Assembly (NCBI GenBank): GCA_022059125.1
Contig: JAEUWY010000015.1
Coordinates: 1,178,001 to 1,242,000 of the forward strand
Direction of reading: 5' to 3'
DNA length: 64,000 bases
Source: Corynespora cassiicola
Taxonomy: Eukaryota; Ascomycota; Dothideomycetes; Pleosporales; Corynesporascaceae
Shown here piece by piece: positions 24,775-35,282 of the stretch (positions within the stretch are counted from its first letter, which is position 1; every line of letters begins with the position of its first letter). Below the pieces are notes generated by a model that was given only the letters and a program-made list of their open reading frames with translations, did no database searches and had not been told where the DNA came from. Made by a program: the position numbers and the translations under genes.

Positions 24775-26018
24775 CCTCCCTCCGCCGTCGACGCCGCCCG
24801 CCGCCAGCGCCCGCCGCCACGGCCGACTGTCAGGCTGCGACGGAGCTGCACGGCGGCCGGGCCTATCGTCGACGAACCGTTTCCCCTGAGCCGTGCATTG
24901 CCATAGATGAAAGGTGCATCTACTGGAGCGCCGCCGATGAAATTGCCATCGGCCGCATAGACGTGCAGCAGGGATGCCCGGCCTCCTGGCCAATATCCCA
25001 CGTTTGGCCCACGGAGCCCTACGGGACGCCATACGCGTTGCACACGGCCCTCTTACCAAGCAGCCCGCCACCAGCACATCGCACCCTCGAGTCCTGCCTC
25101 TATTGCCGTACCGCCTTCGGGCTTGACGTGCAGCTATTTTCCTAATCCGAGGGCCAGGTCTGCTTCGGGCCAGGACGATGTGCACGATGGGCTCACCCAC
25201 GTCCCGGGAATCGTTCCTTCGCTCCTAGGGCCCTCTTATCGGTGCCCGTGCTGACGATACCGCGACGACGATACGGGGAAGACAGGCCAGCAGCCCGGCA
25301 GCCCATCATCGCCGCATCGCCTGGCCTTGGTTCCCCCCATGCCGTCCCCCAGAGCGGGCTCCCGCCGGCACACAGGCTCACGACAGGAGCTCAAACAGCA
25401 GCGCCCGCGACGACACACCCGCCAGTCAGCCAGCTGCACTCGCCCGCCGTGTCGTGCGAGTTCGTTCTGTAGAGGCGCATGCGCCCCGCCGATTGGCTGC
25501 CTGGCGGTACGGCAGCTCAGGAGTCGCACTTCGCACAGGGCAGCCTGCCAATTATTGGTTCTGCGGTGATGCAAAAAGTACAAAAACGGCTATCTGAAGT
25601 GAACAGGCAGCATCGCGATCGCGCAGGCGGTGCACTCCACACATTTATTCCCCCCCCCCTCCCCCCTTGCCCCCCTTCCAAACACGACGGCTATTCGCCC
25701 TGCGCCGCCGTTTGAGGCTCTTGCGGATGCACGCCGGTACCGTCCAAGATGCGCGCACGTAGAAAGTGTCGAAACGTGACGTTCCCTACCTACCTTTCCT
25801 CCGCACCCCCCCTCGCAGGCAGATGGGGTTCCAGAAGCCTCAGCGGGCTGGCCGTCGATGGCCGATTAATTTTAGAAGTGCAGGATCTGCTCCTCACCAC
25901 GGTGGGGCGCTGCGGTGCCGCCGCAGGTACCGAAGGGGGGCGAGGCGGGCATACGTAACCGTTGCCGCGCATATAGGCGGACTGCGGCGCGCGCTGGGCC
26001 GCGAGGTCATCGGGGTGT

Positions 26019-26044
26019 CGAGGGCATCGAGGGCATCGAGGGCA
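26019..26044. repeat. Nonamer tandem repeat GAGGGCATC
   Basis: Nearly three copies of GAGGGCATC in tandem; a related GATGGACGTG duplication follows at about 26073..26093. Confidence 0.8.
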
Positions 26045-26216
26045 GCGACGACACTGCGAAGCATCGCCGGTAGATGGACGTGGATGGACGTGGATATTCG
26101 CCTCTTGCGTCGGGAGTGCAGCGGCCTGCGAGGCGCAGGCCCATCGATCTGGCACACTGTCGCTGCGGTCTGACGGCGGCCAGGGGCCTCGCCCACGGCG
26201 CGCGCCTGCCCCGTGG

Positions 26217-26263
26217 CCAATGGGCGCGCTGGGCCAATGGAATGGCCAGGCCTTTCAGCCAAT
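26217..26263 (+). promoter_or_regulatory. Cluster of three CCAAT boxes upstream of GEL4
   Basis: CCAAT pentamers start at 26217, 26234 and 26259, all on the + strand, about 415-460 bases upstream of the GEL4 start codon. CCAAT is the binding core of the fungal HAP/CBC complex. Function is inferred from clustering and position. Confidence 0.45.
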
Positions 26264-26676
26264 GATGCGGCCGGAGCCCGGAACAAGCTGACACCGGACT
26301 TGGTGCGGCTCTCGGCACTAGCTTAGCCCCTGAGTGAAGTTTGGATCGCCCAGTCTTGGAAAGCTTGCCAGCTTCACTCTTCCTCGCCAGCTCTGCCTCA
26401 TACCTGTTTCTTTGGTGATTTCTTCTGTTTGACCACGCTCTCTCAACACATAGCATTTAATTCATTTTTTCCGCTCTTATACGTCCTTGTGGCGTTCCGC
26501 TCCCTCAATCGCTACTTCCAACACTTTCAAACGCTTCTCAAACAGTCCACAGATCCTCAACCACTATTGCCGAGCCTCTTGGGATAACCCAAGCTCTGCC
26601 AACACTGCCAACACCACCCGACATTTCTCGGTATCCTTCGCATTTCTTGTGATCCTCTGGCCAGGACATTATCGAT

Positions 26677-28510
26677 ATGAAGGCCTTCACCGTTGCCGCC
26701 GCCGCAACGGCTCTGCTCGCCTCGAGCGTAAATGCCGCCATTGACCCCATCGTTATCAAGGTTCGTCCCCGTGCTGCCAATATCGCCCGCCCGCGCGCAT
26801 CCTGACCTCGTTGCAGGGCTCCAAGTTCTTCTACAAGACCAATGGCACCCAATTGTGAGTACCGCCTGTGGCGTCACTTGATCGGCAGAACTAACCATTG
26901 CGTGCAGCTTCATGAAGGGTGTCGCCTACCAACGTACGCGCCCTGTCCCTCACACCCCCCCACCCCTCCCGGCAATCAATGAAGGCTCACCGTGAACAGA
27001 GGAGATCAATTCCAACACTACCCAGTCCAAGACCATCAAATACCAGGACCCGCTCAGCGACACCACCGCCTGCAAGCGCGACATCGAGTACCTCAAGAAG
27101 GTCCAGACCAACACCATCCGTGTCTACGCCATCAACCCTGATGAGGACCACGATGACTGCATGACCGCCCTCGCCGATGCAGGCATCTACGTCGTCGCCG
27201 ACCTGTCCGAGCCAGGCAACTCCATCAACCGTGATGACCCAGGATGGACCACCAGCCTGTACGACCGCTACACCAAGGTCGTCGATGTGATGGCCAAGTA
27301 CGACAACACTCTTGGCTTCTTCGCCGGTAACGAGGTCTCTAACCAGCCCAACAACACCATGGCCAGTGCTTTCGTCAAGGCTGCTGTCCGTGACACCAAG
27401 GCCTACATCAAATCCAAGAACTACCGCTCCATTGGTGTTGGTTATGCTACCAACGACGACGCTGATATCCGTGAGAACCTGGCCAACTTCTTTGATTGCG
27501 GCAACAGCAGTGATGCCATCGATTTCTGGGGCTACAACATCTACTCCTGGTGCGGCGACTCTTCCTTCACAAAGTCCGGATTCGATGTTCGCACCAAGGA
27601 ATTCGAGAAGTACAACGTCCCCGTCTTCTTCGCCGAGTACGGTTGCAACACCCCTCGCCCCCGTCTCTTCACTGAGGTCGGTGCTCTCTACGGCAAGCAG
27701 ATGACTGGTGTCTGGTCCGGTGGTATCGTCTACATGTACTTCGAGGAGGCCAACGAGTTCGGTATGTCAATGCTCAGCCCACTTTAACACCCAGGTATGC
27801 TAACCTACCCAGGTCTTGCATCTATCGAAGATGGCAAGGTGAAGACCAACGAGGACTTTGACAACCTGTCCAGTGAGATCGCCAAGGCTACCCCCAGCGG
27901 TGTCAAGATGAGCGACTACAGCCCTACCAACACTGCTGCCGCCTCTTGCCCGTCGGTCAACTCTGAGTGGGGCGCTGCCGCTACGCCTCTTCCCCCTACC
28001 GCCAACGCTCAGCTCTGCAGCTGCATGATGGACACTCTGAGCTGCACTGTCGCCGACGATGTCGACGAGGACGACTTTGGTGACTTGTTCGGCACCGTCT
28101 GCGGTTACAGCGATGGCGAGTACTGCGCTGGTATCAACAAGAACTTCACCTCTGGCCCATACGGTGCCTATGGCATGTGCGAATCCAAGGAGCAGCTTGC
28201 CTTTGCCCTCAACGCTTACGCCAAGGCCAACCCTAACGGTGGCTGTGACTTCAAGGGTTCCGCCACTTCCAAGGCGGCTGCTGCCACCACTGCCGCTAGC
28301 TGCGGTGCTCTTATGAAGCAGGCTGGTGAGGATGGCACTGGAACCGTCACCTCTTCTCCGTCTTCCACCGGTGGTACCGCTGCTGGCGCTGCTGGAAGCA
28401 CCGGCGCTGCCCCCGGCCTTTCCGTCCCTCGCTTCGACGGCAGCCTTCTTGGCCTGAGCATCTACATTCTGGGTGCTGCGGCCTCGGGAATGGCCATGGT
28501 CTTGCTGTAA
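26677..28510 (+). CDS. GEL4: GPI-anchored 1,3-beta-glucanosyltransferase (GH72 with CBM43/X8)
   Basis: Exons 26677..26760, 26817..26854, 26908..26933, 27000..27761 and 27813..28510 give 535 residues. The enzyme cuts and rejoins 1,3-beta-glucan chains at the outer face of the plasma membrane, extending wall glucan. Visible features: signal peptide (about 1-20), GH72 domain, two catalytic glutamates E161 in GNEVSN and E262 in FFAEYG (the same numbers as in yeast Gas1), a Cys-rich X8/CBM43 module at about 349-453, a Gly/Ala/Ser/Thr linker, and a C-terminal hydrophobic GPI signal. The X8 module places it with the Gas1/Gel4 subgroup rather than Gel1/2. Exon 3 is only 26 nt. The gene is divergent from FKS1, whose product it remodels. 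Symbol by subgroup resemblance. Confidence 0.96.
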
Positions 28511-30272
28511 AGCACCATCCCATCCTGTTAGTGATGCCCTGCGTTGCATAGCGAAAAATGGCGAGGCGAAGGTTTCGTTTGATCTCTTTAGATAATGGAG
28601 GCGTCTCATTTCTTGTTTCCTTTTATTATATCCCCACAGCAAGCTTCGGACGCTCATGGATCTGTACACTTTTCTCCCTCTCAAAACTGTACACTGAAAT
28701 GACCAAGCGCCCCCAACCCCACCAGACCCCCCTGTTCATATTTAGAAAATCCATGATTAAAAAATTATAATAAAAACATTTTGTACCCTGCCATCACAAA
28801 TACGCCATTGCCCCGCTGTACTCCCTGTCTCCATGCCCCTCTGCTGCTCCCCTGGATCCGTCCACGACCGCGCTTTTGGTCCGTCGAATGGCACGCTTGC
28901 TATCCGCGCCGAAGCGAACCCGAAGTCGCCACCCGCGTCCACGTTCGTTGTGCCCCTGGCTAAAGCCAAGCCAGGCAATCAGGTCATGAAGGCAGACGTG
29001 GACCTCGAACCAACATCCAAAGCGGAAGGGCTAGGATGCGGGAATGCAGGATAAAAATAAATCATTATTATTTTTTTTCATCTTCTCTGGATTTTCGCTC
29101 ACGTTCACGTCAGTCCAGGTCGCTGGGCCATTTCCATTTCGGAACCTTACATCCCTACCTCTCTCCCCGCCTCGTCCCCGTCGGGGCGGGCGGGCGGGCG
29201 AGGTGCAATCTCCCAACAATAGCCACGAGCTCGGAGACGGACGTTTAATGCGGAGGGTTGCTTTGTCACCCCGTCTGCCTACTGCAGTATCCATCTATTT
29301 TATTTTTGTTCCTTATTTTATTTCCGCAGTCGTTCGGGCCGATGGGTGATGCGTTTAGGGCGGGAGGGGGGGGGGGTCCTATAGCAAGCATAGCGAGGTG
29401 TCGTGTGCGAAGCGCAGGAGGGAGCGAGGCGCGTTGCTGCGCCCCCTTCCAATTTCTGCTCGGCTTTTCCCCCGAGTGAGCTGGCGAGCTGCCTGCCAGA
29501 GAGTGAGTGAGGGGAGTTCGGGGATTACGATCCATCGCTCCCCTCGTGTCCCTTGAGGGCGCCTTGGTTCCTGGCCTCCTGCCCTGGCCTGTCCGTTTGG
29601 GGAAGAAGGGTGCTTATGTCCGTGAGAGGGGGGTTCTGCTTTGGGATACGGTGTGCCCCGTTGTAGAGCGTAAGCATGCATGCATGCATGCCTACATGCC
29701 TACACGCACATAAGGAAATGCTGTTGGGGATGGAGTAAGCTCTTTTGTTCCGAGGGCGGATGGGGCTTGGGTAGGTAGTTGGGCAGGACCCTGTGAGCGT
29801 GTGCGCAAAGGGCACGGATGGGGGAACTAAGAGTGCTCGGGAATCGGGTCTTTCGGGGTTTTTTTGGGCAGATTGCTTGTTTTGGCGGTGGGTGGGTGTT
29901 GGAAGGGAGGGGTGTTCGTGAGGGCGAGGATGAGGCGCATGGAGCGTCGACAATGGTATGTGGCTTCTATGTATAGTGTCCAGGGGATTAGAGAAGATTA
30001 AGAAGGATTGGGCAATGTCACTTGGTGTTGATGGGTACGGTCACAGTAGATGCGACCTTTTCATTACTTGAATCGAGTGCTAGAGATACACATTCGAGGA
30101 ACGAAAGGCAAGTCCACCCAGTCCTCATGATCGACTAGAAGTACAATATTAAGCTCATTACGCCGATTCGTAATTCATTTCCGTAGGGGAAGTCAATCCA
30201 GTGAGCTGTCAGCTCAGTAAGAAAGCGGGCTCGGTGGTCTATAGAGACCATTCCATATGTAGCGACAGAGAA
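28511..30272. other. Convergent intergenic region, GEL4 / SDR gene
   Basis: 3' sides of two converging genes. It contains A/T-rich 3'-UTR-like sequence to about 28790, then GC-rich DNA with a GCAT microsatellite at 29674. No frame is credible as a gene. Confidence 0.5.
29674..29691. repeat. (GCAT)n microsatellite
   Basis: Four and a half GCAT units forming a self-complementary tract. Confidence 0.88.
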
Positions 30273-31219
30273 TTACCATGGAAGTTGTAGAGGTGTGGGC
30301 AAACTGTCTCCAAGCACGAGACTGGCAGTTCTAATACCATCTGGGCCTCGGATAGACCAGAACTCGCCATTCTTGGTGTGGTCGAATGATGTGGTGATCC
30401 ATTCCTTGAGTTTGGTTGCAGCCTCAGCTGGGTTGAGTGCTGTTATCATCGTTAGCAATGAATGACCAGCCAGGCGTATCCAGAGTGCTGATAAGATTAT
30501 CCATATTAAGCTTACCATTGTTGCCCCCCGTCTCCCAGGTTCCGTCAGGATTCTGCTTCCTGAGGTAACCCGTGTGTACCATGGCGACCGAAATGCCCTT
30601 CTGAGACTTCTCGAACTCATTGGCCAGCAGCTTTCCACACATGTTGAGGGCCGCCTTGCTTCCATGACCACCATAATTGCCACCTCCGAATTCTGGATGA
30701 CGGAGCTGGATGCTGCCGCTCTCACCACTGACAAGAACGATGCGACTGCCCGAACCGAGTAGCTTCACCCGCAATAAATGGCTGATGAGGACTGAGAAGC
30801 ATTGATCAGCGTATTTTCGTGGAACAAACCACCCAGAGTATGGGCAAAATCATCCACCCCGAATAAGGTTGTTATGCCTGGAGAAACTGTATGAACTTAC
30901 AGGTTGGGCCAATCGCATTCGTCTTGTACATGGCAACTTCCTTGTCGTAATCGAGGCCTTCCAGAGTCTCCTTGGCAAAGTAGCCGGCACAGACAATGAG
31001 AAGATCGATCTGAGAGTCCAAGTACTTAACAAAAATCTTGTTTCCAGCATCTTCTTTCGTGATGTCGAAGTTGGAGATCCAGTGGATCTTGCTGCCCGCC
31101 AAGGGCGGGATGTGGCGTGCGGTAGCATATACTATCTTGCCAGCGTCAGCGTACTGGTTGGCGAGTTCGAGGCCGAGGCCACGATTGGCTCCGACGATAA
31201 GGATGCTTCGGTCTTTCAT
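30273..31219 (-). CDS. Short-chain dehydrogenase/reductase, atypical active site
   Basis: Minus-strand exons 31219..30901, 30791..30516 and 30439..30273 give 253 residues, all junctions in phase. The Rossmann-type NAD(P) motif GANRGLG is at residues 10-16, a CAG motif follows strand 4, and the NAIGPT block leads across intron 1 into FLISHLL. The catalytic serine is probably S128 or S131 (LVSGESGS). The usual YxxxK reads Y146-GGHGS-K152, with five residues between Tyr and Lys, a variant I associate with some fungal SDRs. The C-terminal half (AALNMCGKLLANEF, VHTGYLRKQ, GEFWSIRG) is SDR-like. No substrate can be inferred. It is divergent from the FluG-type gene 1.1 kb away; joint function is possible but unproven. 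Confidence 0.88.
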
Positions 31220-32322
31220 AGCGATTGATGCTCTAAACGATGAGGCGGAGAGTGGAAAGAGTCGCGGTGTAATGATACGTTGTGACGGAGTAAAGTAGAA
31301 GGCAAGTAGCTGCCGAGAAGACTGACGAAGGTTATCGAATTCTCACCGTGATGTCACTATGAGCCACCATGGTAGACGCGCCTTCCTTAAATTCTGATCG
31401 TGAAGGTCGTTTGCCCAGGTGCTGCCCAGGCGCATCGTACGACTCTTTCCGAACAGCCCTAGTTCAGTTTCCGAGCAGGTGATCATGTTTCCGAAAGGTA
31501 GAGGACGCTCCCCGGATTTGTTGGCGAGATGATCGGAGTAGGGTGTCAAGCAGATCGACTGATCGATGCTCACACGAGAAACTACCTCATATGGCTGGCC
31601 CGGACGAAGGCATATGCGGAGTATGAGGGGAATCGTAAGAGATGCGCGATGGTGGCGTGATGAGGAAGCCGGCAATTCATTGTGGCCGTATTTTATTTGC
31701 ATGGATTCCATCTATAGTAAATTTGTATATACAAAATTACAAGACTTCACGGTCATGGGATCGATGCTAATGCTTCAAGATATGATGATAGTAGGGGCTA
31801 TTAACCCCCGCCATGCTAGAAACCGGTTTCCTAGAGGGGCTAGCGCGACAGATGACTGCTCCTCACGATATCACACTCCACTACGCCTATCGTCGAAAAA
31901 ATTCCTCCACCACGTCTAGTCCATCGCAATCTGATCATGCTAAAAGTGTAGCTAAGCGCTGCTTGGGTGTACTGAATGCGAACGACGAGCTTTCTCAGCT
32001 TCAGCAATCTACCGGCCGGTCCGCTCGGGCTACGTCATCTTCAGGCAGCGAACTGGCGCATATAGCCTCAGCAAAAACAAGAACGGCAAAATCGAGCACA
32101 AAGTCACTTCACGGCAAAATTTGCCCCGCGATCCTCCGGCAAAACCCCAAGGAGCGCACGATTCAGTTGTTTCGGTTCCAAACTTACCACAACACGTGAG
32201 CGACCGCATGACTTCAGCCTTCAATCAAACTCTGTAGCGCTGCGTTCAACCCGACTCGCCACTTTGACGGATCTCTGAAAAGACATCCAGGCTTCCCCCA
32301 GGGCATCTTTGACCCGAGGAAC
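31220..32322. other. Divergent intergenic region, SDR / FluG-type gene
   Basis: AT-richer than most of the window. Short frames on both strands have no family character and several overlap. It should hold both promoters. Confidence 0.45.
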
Positions 32323-35282
32323 ATGGATCCGCCCGCGCCCCTGCCCAAGCCCACTGTAGAGCAGTTGCGGTATACGGTCAATAATTTCCCCATCATCGAC
32401 AATCACGCGCACAATCTTCTGCTTCCAACTCACGTGGACACAATTCCTTTTGAGACCATTACTTCGGAAGCTCAAGGGCGTGCATTACGAGATACCTTCA
32501 AGTCTCTCTCCCACCTACGGGCGGCACGTCAGTTAAGAGAGCTGTACGAGCTTTCGGATGATGCCGACTGGGTGGATGTACTGGAACAGAGGGTCGAATG
32601 GCTGAGAACTGACCCCGAGCGCCTCTTCCAGCGTTGTTTCCATGGAATGCATGCTCTTCTGCTAGATGATGGGCTCATAGCTCCTGAGAAGGTCTACCCT
32701 TACAACTGGCATGACAATTACATGAAAGCGCCAACAAAACGTATAGTTCGTATTGAAACGGTTGCAGAAACCCTAATGGAGGCCATATTGGGAGGTGCTA
32801 CTGACGATGATCTTGATCACATGAGGTTCTTCACCGATACTTGGGTAGACTTCACTGAGCAATTTGAGCGCGAGATTCTGGATGCGGTCCAAGATCCCGA
32901 AGTCGCGGGATTTAAAACAGTCATCTGCTACCGGACTGGACTTGATGTCGAGCCGGATTACGAACGGGCAGCGCGGGAGGTTGGCCATCCTTTCGAGCGG
33001 TACGTCGAGCGCTGTGTGCGCAAGAGGAAATACAGAATCGAAAGGAAGCCCCTCAACGACTACATCGTGTTGCGAACTCTCGAGATCTTGTCGGAACAGC
33101 TATCTCGACCCGATACGGTATCTAAGCCTCTGCAATTGCATACTGGACTTGGGGACAATGACATTAGTCTGCTCCAATCCAACCCAGCGCACTTGCAGCC
33201 GTTGATCGAAAACTATCCGAGAGTACCCTTTGTGCTTCTACACTCCTCATACCCATACACACGCGAAGCGGGCTATCTGGCTACGGTGTTCAAAGACGTA
33301 TATCTCGACATTGGTGAAGTCTTTCCCATGGTCAGTCGAGATGGACAGAAGGCTATTTTACGACAAGCGCTTGAGCTTGTGCCTGGCAGCAAGCTTTTGT
33401 ATTCGACGGATGGTCATTACTTCCCTGAGACATTCTGGCTTGCAAATAAGCAATTTCGAGAAGTTTGGTTAGATGTGAGTTTTTTCTTTCTCATTTACTT
33501 CAAATGGTACTGCTGAGCCAAACAGTCCTTGGTTTTGAGGGCTCAATCGCTCGTGCATTTAGCCCCCAGCCACGTACAGATAACCATTCCTAGGCAGAGG
33601 GAGGCGTTTGATACGGGATAGAAACATGCTAATGATGCCAGTTGATGATCGAATATGTCGAAAAAGAGGACCTCACCCCGCACCAGGCAATAGCCATGAC
33701 CAAGGACATACTGTTCAATAATTCAAACTTGCTCTACGATCTTGGATACCAGGCAGAGTTCCAAGATCCACCTCTTGAGCCCATACAGAAATCAATAGCA
33801 TTCCACCAAAAATCGGCTGTGGCATCTCCTCTCCCTCCCTCGGTTGGCCCGGCACCAATAGCTGCAGAATCTCAGAGTCAAGCGTCTCCTTTTGCGCCAC
33901 GATCGCAAACCCATTCTCCATATCAACCACCGCCATTCCCACCGCCTCCAAAGGAGCCCCAGGTGTACAACATTCAATTGTTCGACGATTTTATGAAGCA
34001 ACATTCTGGAGTCAAGTTTGTATACGTGCAATGGCTAGACTACATGGGAACTGTACGTGCGCGGATTGTTCCTATCAAAGAGTTTGATAGATTGGTGCGT
34101 TCTGGAGAGAGGATCGGGATTTCTCAAGGCAACACTGGTACCCTGCAAGATGATGGCATTACTCCTGTGGTGAATCCCGTGGGCCAGATTTACGTGGAGC
34201 CCGATTTGAGGTCATTGCGAGTCACACACCAGAAGGAGCCACTACCTGCAGCGACTGTTCTGAGTTTCTGGAGAGACGATCAAGGTCGACCTATCCGCGA
34301 ATGTCCTCGAGGTAACTTGGAGGCTCTGATTGGCGACCTTCAATTCAACCATGGCGTCAATCTGCTCTGTGGCTTCGAGATTGAGGTAACCTTCCTCAAA
34401 CGCAACCCAGAGAACAAGGGAGAGGTATATGCTCCAGTGACGAAAACTCACGCGTGGGGTACCATGACACCTGAGCAATGGCTTCATCTTCCTCTACTGG
34501 CGGAGATTGCAACCAGTCTCTCAGACATGGGCATCGACGTGCAACAATTCCACTCAGAATCCGGCAAAGGCCAATACGAGTTCATACTACCACCTCAACC
34601 TCCCTTGATTGCAGTGGACACACTAATACAAGCGAGGCAGGTAATTGCCCAAATTGCTGCCACCTACGACCTCCGCGCGACACTCCACCCTCAGCCCTTC
34701 CCTGGAATAGGGACTGCAGCTCACGCTCACATTTCCATGTCACCACCAGACCAAGATCTACAATTTTTCGTTGGTGGCGTTTTGAAGCATCTGCCGGCTA
34801 TCTGCGCCTTCACAATGCCAGAGGCTGCGAGCTACCAGCGCGTAGTTGACGACCACTGGACGGGAGGAACATGGGTGGCCTGGGGCACGCAGAACCGCGA
34901 GGTGCCACTTCGACGTGTTAGAGGCTCACGCTGGGAGATTCGCTGCCTGGATGGCCTAGCAAACATGTACTTTGCTCTAGGTGCCATCATTGGAGCAGGA
35001 TTGCTCGGGCTCAAGGCTGGTGTTCTGGACTTTCCTCAAAAAGACGTTCCCTATAACCCTTCGACGCTCGATGAAGAAGGTCTGGCTTCCTACGGGATTA
35101 CAGAAAAGATGCCGGCGACCATTGAGGAAGCCATCGTTGCTTTGGACAAGGACGTGGAGCTGAAAGAGATGTTGGCTGAGGGATTGATCCACGATTTCAT
35201 CATTATGAAGGAAAGCGAGCAGACGATGCTGAACAGGATGCCGGATGATGAGAGGCGGGTGTGGCTAATTGAGAGATACTGA
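32323..35282 (+). CDS. fluG: FluG-type fusion: amidohydrolase 2 plus glutamine synthetase I-like protein
   Basis: Exons 32323..33474 and 33642..35282 give 930 residues. The N-terminal half is an amidohydrolase with a metal-binding HxH motif (H28-A-H30 in IIDNHAHN), LHTGLGDND and LLYSTDGHYFPE. The C-terminal half is glutamine-synthetase-I-like: GFEIEV metal glutamates, HSESGKGQYE, GTAAHAHISM, NREVPLRR and RWEIRCLDGLANMYFALGA. Aspergillus nidulans FluG has this architecture (865 residues) and is needed for an extracellular signal that starts asexual sporulation; similar fusions occur in plants. Here a Pro/Ser-rich linker (about 445-492) separates the domains. The 167-nt intron splits WLD from LMIEYVEKE. 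It may be the fluG orthologue or a paralogue; orthology was not tested. Confidence 0.92.

Larger units (their letters stand above)
23112..26676. other. Divergent intergenic region between FKS1 and GEL4
   Basis: 3,565 bases between two divergently transcribed glucan genes. It is GC-rich with tandem decamer, nonamer and GCCAGT-type repeats around 24700, 26020 and 26075, three CCAAT boxes near 26217..26263 and a pyrimidine-rich leader at 26450..26676. No frame of the many overlapping ones looks like a protein. It should hold both promoters and probably long 5' leaders. Confidence 0.55.

Noticed and set aside
24400..25200. Frames of 130-180 codons on both strands between FKS1 and GEL4
   Set aside because: Their repeated Arg-Glu-Pro-Ala and Ser-Gln-Cys motifs are translations of the local tandem repeats. 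No family resemblance.
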